The notes under the pieces are model-generated. The model was not told the DNA's origin, did not search any database, and was given only the letters and a program-made list of their open reading frames with translations. This document shows positions 1 through 40,120 of a stretch of 64,000 nt of DNA, piece after piece. The DNA lies in the NCBI GenBank assembly GCA_034509495.1, contig CM067512.1, forward strand, positions 3,851,699-3,915,698, read 5' to 3'. A program made the translations under genes and the position numbers. Each line of letters starts with the position of its first letter. The stretch's first letter is position 1. This stretch comes from Acestrorhynchus altus. Its lineage: Eukaryota; Chordata; Actinopteri; Characiformes; Acestrorhynchidae.

Positions 1-1108
1 ATCCCGATATCGATATTAATATCAATATATCATCCAGGCCTTTTCACAATTTCATCATAAACGTTATGTATATATGTTTTTTAGCGAAGTGTAGGACTAA
101 TGTGTAATGCCAGGTGTGAGCTAGAGGGGAATAAAGCCCCCCAGCATTGAACTATGGAGCAGTGGTCATTCAACGTGATAAAAGAATATATGGCATCACA
201 CAGAGTGATGGATGAAGATGGACGATGCTCTCTTGGACTTCTGGCCACAGATAGTAGCAGTGGCCTCGGCAGGAATTGAACTCACAACCTCCTGGAGATA
301 AGGTCAACCCTTAGACAGACCACTCGAGACCACTGCGATGCTGAAGCCTTTATTAGATACAGCACTGGAGGGACTTTATCTTCCTCTCTTGCAGGCCACA
401 GGCCTCCAAACCCAGAACCACTGCGCACTCAACACACATTCATAACTCATATTCATATTAGTGCTCGGAGGCTTAGCCGTCTCGGTAACGGATCACAGAC
501 CTTTGTGCTCAGCACTAATTGTGTGAACTGCGAGTCGGCAGTATTAATTGCTTCCCTCTATATTAGGCACTGCTCTGGAGTAAACAAGGCGAGAGCGGAG
601 AGGCTGTGATGTAATCAGCTCTTTGTAGACACGTTGTTCTGGACCTGAAATGTCAGACAGGTAATAATAGTCCAAAATGTCAGGTGAAAATGGCAGAGAT
701 TCAGTAATGAGGCAGAGCAAACACTGCCCACCAGCACACATCACCACATCCCTCTGCTGCGGGAAGGGAGAGGAGACGGGAGGATGGGCCAAGAGGTCAA
801 GAGTTCCAGGTCTGAGCTGCAGTTACAGTATCGGACGAACTCGCCCGACTGCTGGATCAGATCTAAACTCCTCAGGTTCCTAATCCGTAGATAATCAGAG
901 ATCAGTATTTAAATCAGTTTATATCATTACTACAAAAACCCGGATACAATCTCTTTAACACAATGTAGAGCCGACAGCTGCTCTTTACGTTCTGTCAAAC
1001 TTCCCTCCTGTTTGGACAAATGAAGGATTAACTTCTCTTAAAATTTCACTCAATTTCAATTGACCAATAGAAATGCTCCAAATAACTTAGATATAACTTC
1101 ATAATAAC

Positions 1109-1113
1109 CTTCT

Positions 1114-1173
<60 letters not shown>

Positions 1174-1175
1174 TT
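1109..1175. repeat. (CTTT)n microsatellite
   Basis: About 16 tandem CTTT units. Confidence 0.95.
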
Positions 1176-2120
1176 TGTCGGTGAAGTTAATGAAACAGGG
1201 AAACGTTTTATATTGGATACCAAACATGCCTTGGCCGATTGTATCTAAGGTCAGCTATCCATCATGTTCATTTTTTCTTTTTGGTCGGCGGGTTCGATTT
1301 TTGCTATAGATTTTATAACATCAATATACAACAGTAATGTCTGTTTCTTCATCATTTAACTTAACATGAACTATTCTTCCAGCACTTAAAGGAACGTTTT
1401 GGCATAAAATCAGATGAATATGATTGATCACGGACCCCAGATTCAGTCGATCAGTCAATGAAGTTTGATGTCTGACTTTGCTGTCTTTTAACAGGGATGT
1501 TAGGTTACCATTGCTGACTGGGAATACTTGGAAATCTCATTTTGGGAAATACACACCCAAACGTCTCTCGGCCTGATCAAAACAGAAGTATGACTTACTC
1601 AAGTCCATAAAAAGCATCCAATGAACTGCTCCACCTTGATAAATGAAGGTGTAGCTGAGTGGAACCCCTTTTACCTCAGCACATGATCTGGTCATATTAA
1701 AGACAGACTGTGACATCCAAGCACAGAGCAGACTGGGCCCACTGGATTCCTGTTTGTTCATTCCTTCTCCTTCCTTGCACTTCACTCTCTTTCTCCCACT
1801 ATTATCTAACCCTGTTTCCCTCCTTCTTTGGTTTCTTCCTATTTTAGCATCCTCTTCTCTCCTCCAACCACATCTCTCCTACCCAGCCCCCCCACCACCC
1901 CCCACCCCCCCAACACCACCACCACCACCACATCCTCACTCCCTCTTCCCAACCAACCCCTACTGCATTATTAATTGGATATTAATGATTTTCTGACTTG
2001 CCGACCTCTAGGTCTCCATTAGTTACCTGTAGGCTATGGAGCAGCTGATGAAACTCAGAGCTCCTGAACAAGGCCAGCAACCAGGGCAGCACTAATGAGA
2101 GCCGCACTTTCCCAGTCATT

Positions 2121-2122
<2 letters not shown>

Positions 2123-2170
<48 letters not shown>
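2123..2170. repeat. (GA)n microsatellite
   Basis: About 24 GA dinucleotides. Confidence 0.95.
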
Positions 2171-2173
<3 letters not shown>

Positions 2174-2339
2174 TTCCCGGTGGCTGAAAATGCGACGTTT
2201 TTTTTAAGTACCAGCTAAATGTTCAATATATTTTTAAGAAAATATATTTTGCAAAACAGTTCCCAAATCAAACCAAACTATTCTCTATCTCCAAAGAAGT
2301 CGTGAACTGGAGCTGTAAGGCAAATGCATGTTTACTGCA

Positions 2340-2548
2340 CTAACGGATGAAGCGCCATCATTCCACCGCTCCACCGCTCAATGCTGGGGGGGCTTTAAAC
2401 CCCTCTAGACCACACCTTGCCTTAGGCTTGATGTCATCAGGTTTCTGTTTATCTGCTCTCTATCAGAGAGTCCTATTCTTTTGGCAGTCCTTGTCTACAT
2501 GGACTAGACAAGCTGTGAGTGCATTTGCAGCTCTCTATCTCAAATATA
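2340..2548 (+). mobile_element. MITE family A fragment between direct repeats
   Basis: Shares gatgaagcgccatcattccaccgctcc, agagtcctattcttttggcagt and actagacaagctgtg with the 3.3-kb copy; both termini are missing. It is flanked by an approximately 60-bp duplicated sequence (2279-2341 and 2530-2585). Confidence 0.6.
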
Positions 2549-3314
2549 GCCTGGAGCTGTAAGGCAAATGCGTGTTTACTATACTGCAGCAATTATCATT
2601 GTGCAAATCACACACTCCTGTCAAACCATATGGGGCTGTTAAGAAATCTCGAATAGACTTGGCTATACGGTTGCGTATGACACACCATTATTATAGAAAC
2701 ACGGAGCCCAACACAGACAAAAGACTGTATGCTGTCATTTTATAAATATAACGTATGGTGCCAGTCAAACGTTTGGACACACCTACCCCCAAAGCTCCAG
2801 TTTGAGTTTTTACTGGACTGTTGCTTTAAAGCCAGAACCATTAAGTAGCCAGTAAAACGCAGGAGGTTTTAGTGGGCTGGTGGAGAGACGGGGGTTTCTT
2901 TGAAGTGGGTTGGGGGAAGAATGCAGTGTTGGAATGATCTGGGGTACCTCAGGCTGTAGGGGTTGTATAAAGTGGGACCGGCGGGAAACCCTCTCATTTA
3001 CTCATCATTAACAGTTTGAAAGCTGATGTCAAGGTCAGGGAACGGTAATTGTGCCCTGGCAGGGCCACATGGGCACACGTTTCAGTTTCAAAGATGTGAT
3101 TTAAAGGATGACTGGGTAATTTTAGGGGACTGACGCAGACTGAAAGTCAAACACTGTAGTTACAGACAGCTGGTGCTTCTGAGTTACTGTATTTGAGAGT
3201 GCAGACAGTGACAGTAACTAATAACAGGATCGTCTAGTACATGATGGGTTATCGACAGTGTGGGTGTCCTCGCTGGACGGTTCTCAGAAATGCAGGTTTG
3301 TTGATATATCTTGG

Positions 3315-3690
3315 AAAACACTGTACGGGCAAAGGTTTTGGGACGCCTGCTCATTCACTGTTTCTTCCGAAATCGAGGGTATTAAAAAGAGTTTATCCTG
3401 CTTTTGTTGGAGTAACTGTCTCTACTGTCTAAAGTACTGGATGAAGCACCATCATTCCACTGCTCCACAGCTCAGTGCTGGGGGTCCACACCTGGCATTG
3501 GGCATGAGAACAACAGGTTTATGTTATCTGCCCTCTATCAGCGCATCAGTCCTATTCTATTGGCAGTACTTCTCTACATTGACTAGACGAGCTGTGTGTG
3601 TATTTGCACATCTGTGTCAGCAATGGGTGCAACTTAAAGTAGCTGGAGTTGGTGTCCACAAACATTTGGATGTTTGGAGTGTAGCAGGTT
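3315..3690 (+). mobile_element. MITE family A, near-complete copy
   Basis: Left end cactgtacgggcaaaggttttgggacgcc and right end ggtgtccacaaacatttggatgtttggagtgta form imperfect terminal inverted repeats. The body includes gctcattcactgtttcttcc, aagcaccatcattccactgctccac and attggcagtacttctctac. The same body sequences recur at 2.3, 4.2, 4.6, 8.6, 11.1, 24.0, 33.4, 50.5, 55.8 and 57.4 kb. Confidence 0.7.
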
Positions 3691-4229
3691 ATTGTAGGCG
3701 GTTCCCTGTTTATTGCTGGACTCTTCACTGGCTTTGTTACTGCAGCTTTCAGGCTCTTCAACAACAACCAGAGCAGATGTTCAGCATTCAAATCCCTTCA
3801 GTACTTCAGCATTTACTCCACCTCTGAGGGCTGAAGACTCGGTGGTGTTTTATCTGCTGCTGAATCTCTGATCAAGGCCACCCGCTGGCGATGCCAGCCA
3901 AAGTGGCATGATTACAAATACAAGCTGCCATCCCAGCGCTTCCACAGAGCAGGGGCTGTCCACTGGCCCCGGTAAAAAGGTCAGGAAAAGACCAAACAAA
4001 TAACAAAGGTAGTGAAGGTTAGGGAGCACAGGGACCAAGCCTTAGATGGTGCTGTTGGTGGACAGCACCGGCTTTCTACATTGGAGGTTTTATTAGGTTC
4101 CACAGTTAGTAACAGATGGTGAACAGTTCTGAGCAGGGAGGGTAACTGCTCTGATGGTTTTTCAACATGGACACAGGTTGGCATGATCTTAAATCTAGTA
4201 CCAAGTTTGTATTATGATAACTTGGTACT

Positions 4230-4625
4230 AGATATCGGGTCACCTGCTCTTTCACTTTTCTTCTAAAATCAAGGGTACTAAAAAAATCCTGCTTTTGTTG
4301 GTGTAACAGTCTCTACTGCCCCGAGGCTTTCTACATGATTTTGGAGCATTGCTGTGAAGATTTGATTGCATTCAGCAAAACAAGAGCATTATTGAGGTCT
4401 GAATGTTGGATGATTACAAACCCACCTCATCCCCAACTCCCTAACACCACAACCCATCCAAAAGATACTAGATGCACCATCATTCCAGTGCTCCACGGCA
4501 TAATGCTGGGGGGTTTATACCCCTCTAGCCCATACATGGTATTAGGCAGTGTGCCAACAGGGTCATATTTTCCTGCTCCAGAGAGCCCTATTCAATATCC
4601 TGATCGTCCTCTTGTTGATGAATTC
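4230..4625 (+). mobile_element. MITE family A copy, diverged
   Basis: Contains the longer body form: cctgcttttgttggtgtaacagtctctactg, gattttggagcattgctgtgaagatttgattgcattcag, caccatcattccagtgctccac and acccctctagcccatac. Ends degrade into the next copy at about 4635. Confidence 0.65.
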
Positions 4626-4634
4626 AAACAAATC

Positions 4635-4965
4635 TAGTAGAAAGTCTTTTCCTGGGACAGTTGATACAGTTATACCATCAAAAGCATTAGACGGCCTCAG
4701 CTGAACTCATCCTGCAACCCCAGAAGTACTGGATGGAGCGCCATCATTTCATAGAACACAGTTCCACTGCCCCACAGCTCAGCACTGAGGAGCATTAGGC
4801 ATGGTGCCAATCATGTTCATCTGCTCCGGAGAGTCCTATTACTTTGGCAGTACTTCACTACAAGGACTAGACAAGTGGTGTGTGCATTTGCACATCTGTG
4901 TCAGCAATGGGTGCAACTTAAAGTAGCTGAAGGCACTCTTTAGAAGGGGTGATATGTAGTGTACA
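4635..4965 (+). mobile_element. MITE family A copy, tandem to the previous one
   Basis: Contains aagtactggatggagcgccatcattt, gaacacagttccactgccccacagc, agagtcctattactttggcagtacttc and tgcacatctgtgtcagcaatgggtgcaac, ending gtgatatgtagtgtac. Directly follows another copy of the same family. Confidence 0.65.
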
Positions 4966-5364
4966 TCCTGATCAGGTTCAGCTGAGAAGATGCCAAGCCT
5001 CACTCTGAGCCGTGTTTACGTGTCCGACTCTCACTGAAGAGTTGGGAATGTGTGGCACCTGTTTTAGAACAAGTGAAGAAGAGCATGCCTTACACAACTG
5101 CTCGCATTTGCGTGGCCTTGGGCCCGGGAGGTGCCTGTGTAACAGACGCGGCCACGGGGCAACAGGACTGATCATTAAATTGTTTGTGTCCGGGCGCAGT
5201 AATGACCAGCGGAGGCTCAGTTGTCAGTGGCGGCACGGCGGAGGAAAACACAGTAACCTAGACAACACAAAGTGAAAGGATAAACATGCAGACGGGAACA
5301 CAGACAGGTAGTCGGAACAGAGGAGAGTCATTCTGGCAGACTTGCTCTCAGCCTGTGCTGGAGC

Positions 5365-5365
<1 letters not shown>

Positions 5366-5431
<66 letters not shown>

Positions 5432-5450
5432 GCACACACACACAAACACA
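5366..5450. repeat. (CA)n microsatellite
   Basis: About 30 perfect CA units, then interrupted CA. Confidence 0.95.
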
Positions 5451-5477
5451 CCGCCCCACCCCACTCTGAAGTTTGCA

Positions 5478-5492
5478 GGTTGCTAGGCAACC
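5478..5492. promoter_or_regulatory. RFX X-box-like palindrome GGTTGCTAGGCAACC
   Basis: Perfect palindromic match to the X-box consensus bound by RFX factors (GTTGCYNNGCAAC type). Located in intron sequence just after a CA repeat. Binding is not shown; a single motif could be chance. Confidence 0.3.
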
Positions 5493-5579
5493 CCAGCATC
5501 TCTTACACATCAGAAAAGCAAGGGAGGAGATGCAGCGATTGGTGTCGTCCACAAGGATGTTGTGGTGCAATTCCATCTC

Positions 5580-5591
5580 TATCTCCCTCTC

Positions 5592-5640
<49 letters not shown>
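5580..5640. repeat. (CT)n microsatellite
   Basis: About 25 CT units with one GT interruption. Confidence 0.95.
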
Positions 5641-5642
<2 letters not shown>

Positions 5643-6280
5643 GTATTCTGTCCATCAGAAATCTCATTACTGCTGCTTGTGTGTATATCCCAGCATCTCA
5701 TTAGCAGGCTTCCAGAGAGGCAGAGGACACCATGTCTGAACTTCTGTACCAATTTGTCTGCCTCCATCGCTCTCAGTGTCTGTGAACCGCGTTTCCCACA
5801 GTGCATTAGGGCCGTCCTTCAGGTAACTCAATAAGTAGGGGCTCAGGGGTGAGAAGTCAATGTGGATGATCATGAGGAATGAACTGGGGCCTCTCTCATG
5901 AATTCATCTTTAATGTCCTGGGAGTTATGGGTGAAGAGGGGGGTTCTAGCTTCATATATGATGTCTGGCTGAACCCCCTCTAAAAGCTCCTTTCTGCACT
6001 TGCTGTCATTTTTATTCAGATGTTTGGAAAGACTCCCCCATTCCATATGTCAAGGGTGAAGACCTGAGGACCTACCCTCTGTTATAGACTGCAAGGAGGC
6101 TAGATGTTTATTGAACCTAAAAGAGGAGTGATCCACAATATGGGCATCCAAATCACCAGAACAGGAGACATAAGAGAAGAAGTGGGGAAATTCACATTAA
6201 TACAGCAGCAAAGGGATGCAAGATGAAAAATGAAAGGCTGCCGAGAGTTCTACCAGGAGAGTCACCTGTATCTCCACCAA

Positions 6281-6600
6281 TCTTTGAAAGACCTCTACTG
6301 ACACACCTGTTTTGCTGCTTTCAGATGCTGATGTTTTGCTTTTTTTTTTTTCTTCCTCCCCACTGCCACCAGTTTGTTCCTTCCCAGATGCCCAGTGGGT
6401 TGGGCAGGAACTGCCCCTGCCTTCCAGAAGACTCCAAGGAGCATGTCAGGCCAGGTCTTAAATGTCTGGGCCCTATGATAGGCAGGGGTGGAGGCGACCC
6501 CCTGCATGACAAATGAAACCAAATTGGTGGCAGCAGGCAGGAAGGAGGCAAAACGAAACATCAGCATCTGGAAAGCAGCAAAAGAGTCTTTCAAAGACAG
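6281..6600. repeat. Long imperfect inverted repeat (fold-back element)
   Basis: Left arm 6281-6378 (tttgaaagac, ttttgctgctttcagatgctgatgttttgc, cttcctccccactgccaccagtttg) is the imperfect reverse complement of right arm 6516-6600 (ccaaattggtggcagcagg, gcaaaacgaaacatcagcatctggaaagcagcaaaagagtctttcaaaga). The loop is about 140 nt. Fold-back MITE or hairpin RNA source; no transposase. Confidence 0.75.
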
Positions 6601-7355
6601 ATGTTCCAGAATCTAGGTCAGTGACAGGATCGAATGATGTTTAGTGAAGATTAAAGTTGTTCTCGTTTACCTGCATTTGCCGTCTTCTGATCTAAACTGA
6701 GAACCAATCTCAGGAAAACAACCAGGCCTGACCGTCCGGCAGTAAGGCTGGTCTAATACGAATGCATTTTGTACTGGCTTCCCTCAGTAGGAGCTTCTCG
6801 ATCAGCTCCACGTCCTTTCAGATCCACAGCTTTCGGTCAGACCAAAGTGGACGGGTGGACACAAACGCTTGCAGATGTTCGCAGACCTGACGTGAGAGTG
6901 GAACTTGATGTTCTCAGGATGAAAAATGAAAGTATTGAGGCCTGCTTGTCTGGTTTTGGTAGTCTGTCAGGTCTTCTGCAGGTGGTCTGCACAGTTGTGG
7001 ATCTCATATGTTCACGTATGTTTGACGGACACTTTGGAAGCTTTTTGCTTCATGACCTTTTTTTTCATTATCAGTGCTGTCGTGCAAAAAACTCCAAAAT
7101 GGCACTTTTATAGGATGATGCACGTTTTCAAATAGAACTTTCATCGGAAATCAGGGTAAAACGTTGTTGTGATACGTTTGTGTTGGTGTTTTCATCGTGA
7201 AGTTTTGACACAATATAAGGAACAATGAGTAAGACTGTAGCACAACATAAAGGGAAGTGCTGTGAATACAGCTGGATGCACTGTAAATCTCCACAACTGT
7301 CCATCTGCTGTCCATTCTGCCTGGATCTAAAGCAGACCCTTTTATGTCTCTGCAG

Positions 7356-35461
<28,106 letters not shown>

Positions 35462-36377
35462 GTCTGGCCTGGTTTCTCTTATAGAGAGATTGGTCTTTAC
35501 AATGTTCAAATTCCACACTTTGTCTTGGTGCTTGGATTAAGGACTGGAAGATGGCCAAACTCGTCCATCACGGTACCTACCGAAGTGCTTCTACTTTCCA
35601 TAGCAAACTGAACTTTGTGGAACAAAACCACTTGCAATTGTTTGCACAGTTGTTCTGAATGCAATGAGCTCTCTTAAAACGGGAATCCTGCTTCAAAGAG
35701 ATTTCAAAGGAAATAAGGTGAGGATTCCCAAAAGACCATGTAGGCCTACAGGACACATATAGAAGGCACATATTTTCTCTAAGCTAAAGCAAATCAAGAG
35801 AGACAGATATAAATATAGGCTTTAAACCTCAAGATACTGTTTATTGAGACACTATTCCGATGTTACTCATTATGGAAAATTATGCATGTAGACAAAGACG
35901 GTTAGAAAAACTGACTATTCTACTGCGCAAGTGGCACAAGTCAGCATTCCGTATTTTAGCTCTCTTTGATTAAACTAATTTTTGCATTTAAATGTGGATT
36001 TGTTGTTCTTGTTGTGCGTAAAAATATATGTACAGGGTACAATAACAGAGCTATTGAGATTTTAGTGGAACTACAGGGATATAATGTTGATCCTCGGAAT
36101 GATTTGTCATCTTTCACTCCACACTTCGGAGCAAATTCAAGCACTTCTTCTTCATGAAAATCTAAAATTTAAAGAACCTCAGCCAAATTGAACGATGTTT
36201 TCTAGGCATGTGGTAAGATTGGGAATTCTGTCCCAATTCCGATAACCGATGTCAACATTATTATTTTTATTCCCATATGTGCAAGTTGTGTTGTGAAGAC
36301 TGTCACAGACACATGAACAAAGTAGAAATGGAATTAGATCAGTTCTTCTTCCCAAAATGTAGTTATTTAATAACTCC

Positions 36378-36383
36378 AATAAA
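36378..36383 (+). promoter_or_regulatory. adamts2: AATAAA polyadenylation signal, candidate proximal end of the long adamts2 transcript
   Basis: AATAAA in ccaataaaataag, about 0.9 kb after the stop codon. The downstream sequence is less TG-rich than at 36874. Confidence 0.3.
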
Positions 36384-36873
36384 ATAAGTAAGATATATGA
36401 AGACATTTGAGCAAACTAGTCCAGTATCAGCTAATTGTGATTTTCTACATTTCAGTAAATACATCTTCAATTATTTCTATGCAATTTCATGCTGATACTG
36501 ATCATATTGTACACCCCTACAATCTTCTTACTCAGCTGTTTCCTGTTGCTGTCTAATAGGTATTTATTACACAATGAAATGAACATCAGTGGAGGTTTGT
36601 TGTCACTGATTGGTGGTTTGATGAAATTAGGAATGCGCCGCGTTGTTTTCATCCTTCTTTTTCTTTCTTTTCTGCAACAAAAAGCTCTGTTTCATGCTTA
36701 TTGTGAATTATTTTAAAATCTTGTGTTAAAATGTTACAATCAGGTAGTTGTATATTTTATATTCGTCTTTTTCGGGATGAAAGCAGTATCCCTAGAAGTG
36801 AGACCTGTAACTGTTTTGTATATATTATGTGTAAAATGCAAGAAATTAAAAAAAAAAAAACTATCAGAGCAGA

Positions 36874-36879
36874 AATAAA
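36874..36879 (+). promoter_or_regulatory. adamts2: AATAAA polyadenylation signal, candidate distal end of adamts2
   Basis: AATAAA in agaaataaat, followed within 20-50 nt by a TG-rich downstream element. The competing upstream signal is at 36378-36383. Confidence 0.45.
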
Positions 36880-36999
36880 TTTTATCTTGTGCAGAGATTT
36901 GTTTTATGTCTGGCTTTATGTGAGGCTTAGTTTTTGGTCCAGAATGCAGGTCTATATGTCATGAAGGCCAACATCTGACATCTGATACTGCCTGAGGCT

Positions 37000-39400
37000 C
37001 CTTCACCTCTATCAGAGCCTCGCCAGTCGCAGGGCTGATTTTTCACTGGCTGACTTTGGCTATTTTTGCTCATATTGTTATTCTCTGATAAAGCTGTAAA
37101 TCAGAACCTGCCTCTGAGACTCAGATGCTGGAATCCAGACTCAGATGCTGGAATATCAGTAGAAAGAGGGTCTTCAGTGTAAACTTCTATTGGCTTTTCT
37201 AAGTCATAATAATGTCAGATTAAAGGATTTTAGGTAAAATATTCACTCGATTCACATGATGCCAATCTGGCAACTTTCACAATGAATGGACCAGTATAAC
37301 TGCTCCAGTTGGAATAAGATGTTTTTGATTTCCATTAGAAGTTAACCTGTTCAGAATCACACCATGTGTTCTCAGCTTTATAAATCAGGAATTCCTCGAC
37401 ACACCAGCACAGAACACATATGAAGCCGCAGAACCTGCTTTTCCTAAAAAATAGGAGTTTCGTTGTGGTGCAATGAAGCATTTGAGAGTAATTCATTGTG
37501 GAAAATCAAACTTTTATAAAATTTATAACTGTTTTTAGAAGCTTCTCTTGTTAAAATCCAATATAATAAAGCATGTTTTATTACCTGAGATGTTGGTCAT
37601 ATTGGCCCTGAACAAAGAACTTCAAGTCTTGGGCTGCTGTGACAAGTAGTTTTAGAGCTTGGTATGGATCCAAGAGGCAGAATCTTCCAAAAAATTAAGA
37701 CTGCCTGATTTTTTTTTTCATATATTTTGTCACAGTAATAAGCTATATTATAAAATATCATAATTTCTTTATTATCAACTTATTCAGATATTAATTGTTT
37801 TTCGGTTTCATGTCTCTACATTCAAAAAAAAAAAAGGCATTTGTCAATTTTTGATAACAACTTGGCCACTTTCATTAAGATAGTAAACTTCTGATAAGAT
37901 GGACATATCAAGTAATTACATATATAAGAAGCCAAAGGCCTTCCATACAGATATCATCAGGGAGGAGGTGAATATCTCATGTAATTACTGTGTTATTACA
38001 AAAAAAAGAGGCAATGTCAAAAGCAGACAAATAATCCCTCATAAATTGTATAACTACGGCTGTAAGAAGATTCTTTACTCCTCCTGTAAAGCTGCCCTTT
38101 TGGAGATATGAGGTTTTTCCATGACAGTGGGACATTAACTGGATGAAACCAGGTGTGTGACTGTGTTTCTGAAACAGGTAAGTGTAAAATGGACACTCAG
38201 TCAAAGGGTTGATGTGTTATGGTTCTGATTCAAACTGTGGCTCTGCAGAGCTGTCGTTCCAGTGAACACAGTGGGTAAGATACTGCATTAATCCAGCAGA
38301 TGGAGACATTTATCAGCTGTTGTGACCAAAAAGTATGAAAGATGTCATACAGCAACCTGAAATCAACTCGATAGTCAAGCTGAATTTCCAGCCAAAATGA
38401 ACAATTCCATTCATTCATTCTCAAAACCTAAATGCAGAGCCAGAACCATTTCTGAGCTCATATAGGGCCCATAAATTCCATCTTTCTTTGGACTTCTTTT
38501 TCCCTCATTCAGATCTTTTTCTTTATTTTTTGGCGCTTTTTTTGGACATGCAATATGCATCATCTTGGAAATCACAGGATCCTACTTACAAATGCTCAAC
38601 ATTAATAGTCGCCAGTAAAGGTAAAGGTATTCCATCTCCAACCCTGCTCGTGGAGAGCAACCCTTTGCAGACTCTGAATCCAACCCTGATCCACCGCAAC
38701 CAATCCAGCAAACTGCTGCATTCAGAAGTTCCTGCTGATTGATTTGGTAGATTTGGACTGGAGTTGGACTGGAAGGAAGCTCTCCAGGAGGAGGCTGGTA
38801 GACCACTGTTGTACATGGTTATGACGAATGAGATCTTCAGATCTCACACTAATGCAGACTTGGGTCATTTATATACGTGTGAATCAACAAGGTGAGAAGA
38901 TCCGATCTGGGATTCTGATCTAAGAAACATTTGGGATTGAGCTTTTTGAGCTTGTAATGTGAATATAAAACAGGAGAGCTGGGCATTTGAAAGACCTCAA
39001 CAAGGTCTTGCTCCAAATTTAGGTTACATGGTATGAACTTTGTGCTTAAGGAGAAACTGGGACGCAGAACTCCCTCCTGAACGCCACTAGATGGCACTGA
39101 ATCAGAGAGCTTTGTTGGGCAGATGGAGGACTGTCACAAGAGGTTTCATGCTGGATTTCTGAACAGTCACAGTTCAGGCTCGGCTGCACAGGACATAATC
39201 TACTGCTCACTCCCCCACTCCATTCCACTTATGCAATGTATGATGCAAACATACACCATCTTCTGACTGTATGTGTAACACTCCTGGCACAGCGTCTTTG
39301 TAGATAAACAGTAGACGTAACCACACTCATACATCATTTCTTTTCTAATGCATGACCTTACGCATGACCTTGCCTTTAAACATTGTCAGTCCTGTCAGGT
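37000..39400. other. Intergenic, AT-rich; only a MITE family B copy recognised
   Basis: No open frame above about 85 codons that looks coding, and no exon-like series. The base composition is that of the 3' flank. Confidence 0.6.
38631..38807. mobile_element. MITE family B copy
   Basis: Left ctccaaccctgctcgtggagagcaacc; right ggaaggaagctctccaggaggaggctggtagacc. The internal gattggtt and ttggactggagttgg match the family layout. Confidence 0.6.
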
Positions 39401-39895
39401 AAGGTTTACGCCACTCTCTTCAGATCCTCTTGAGGGCCTGTCAATTTCAATCCACTCTCTGGACTCAGTGGACACACAGTGGACCAGCACCAGCAGATGC
39501 CATGTCGCCTGAAACCATCACAGACTGTGGAAACTTCAGACACTGAATTCTGTTCTCCACTCTTACTCCAGATCTAAGAGCTTGAGTTGAAACTCTACAC
39601 TTCTTGATTTCCAAATGAAATGCAGGATCTCCGTTCTTCATCTGAAAAGAGGACTTTGGAGCTTTGAGCAACAGTCCAGTCCTTTTTCTCCTTAGTCGCT
39701 GCTTCAGGAGGGGCTTGACATGAATGTTGCAGTCGGAGACCCTTTCCTGGAGACGTCTGTGTGTGGTGGCTTTTGATGCTCAGTCCACTCCTGGTGAAGC
39801 TCTCCCAAGTTCTTGAATCCACTTTTCTTAACAACCCTCCCTGCTGTGGTCATTCCTGTTCCTCGTGCACTGCTGGAGCTCAGAGTGCTGTATCA
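39400..39895 (-). mobile_element. Tc1-like transposase relic, minus strand, left half of a head-to-head pair
   Basis: Minus-strand reading of 39595-39834 gives DSRTWESFTRSGL, KKDWTVAQSSKVLFSDE and CISFGNQE, the DD34E-type core with the FSDE aspartate. Further 3' it degrades through the QSVMVSGDMASAGAGPLCV region. Not functional. Its sequence recurs in opposite orientation at 39905-40120. Confidence 0.75.
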
Positions 39896-39904
39896 AAGCA
39901 TATT

Positions 39905-40120
39905 CATTCAAGTTGACAGGAAGGGGAAAATGTGGTGGGAAAAGGTGCACGAGCAACAACGACAACCACAGCCTGGAGAGGATTGTCAAGAGGATTCAAG
40001 AACTTGGGAGATCTTCACAATGAGTGGACTGAGGCTGACGTCAGTGCATCAAGAGCTCCTACATCTGCAGGAAATGGGGTCTGACTGCAGCATTACACCA
40101 TTAGGAACCTCTACAACTCC
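39905..40120 (+). mobile_element. Tc1-like transposase relic, plus strand, right half of a head-to-head pair
   Basis: Contains gtgcacgagcaacaacgac, gattgtcaagaggattcaagaacttgggagatcttcacaatgagtggactgaggctg and catcaagagctcc. These are the reverse complement of 39770-39880 with divergence. The two partial copies face each other and create a long imperfect inverted repeat. Confidence 0.7.

Larger units (their letters stand above)
1..7355 (+). other. Intron (upstream part) of adamts2; no exon found
   Basis: Apart from the repeats listed separately, nothing recognisable. No exon resembling the preceding ADAMTS2 segment (start of the metalloprotease domain, prodomain) was seen on the plus strand, and no open frame looks coding. 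Assignment as intron follows from exon 1 in phase 0 needing an upstream exon. Confidence 0.7.
35462..36895 (+). other. adamts2: 3' UTR of the long adamts2 transcript (extent inferred)
   Basis: AT-rich sequence directly after the stop codon, with no repeat or ORF recognised. AATAAA occurs at 36378-36383 and 36874-36879. The second is followed by gtgcag and a T/G-rich run (ttgttttatgtctggctttatgtgag), so the end is probably near 36.9 kb. The exact end cannot be fixed from sequence alone. Confidence 0.5.

Noticed and set aside
1754..1996. Pro-rich 80-codon frame.
   Set aside because: Low-complexity C-rich stretch, no splice or homology support.
5224..5576. HTHTHT / CVCVCV open frames around CA repeats (also at 14.3, 15.8, 29.7 kb).
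   Set aside because: Dinucleotide repeats lack stops in several frames; not genes.
36489..36716. 75-codon hydrophobic frame in the 3' flank.
   Set aside because: Lies in the likely 3' UTR; AT-rich chance frame, no conservation evidence.
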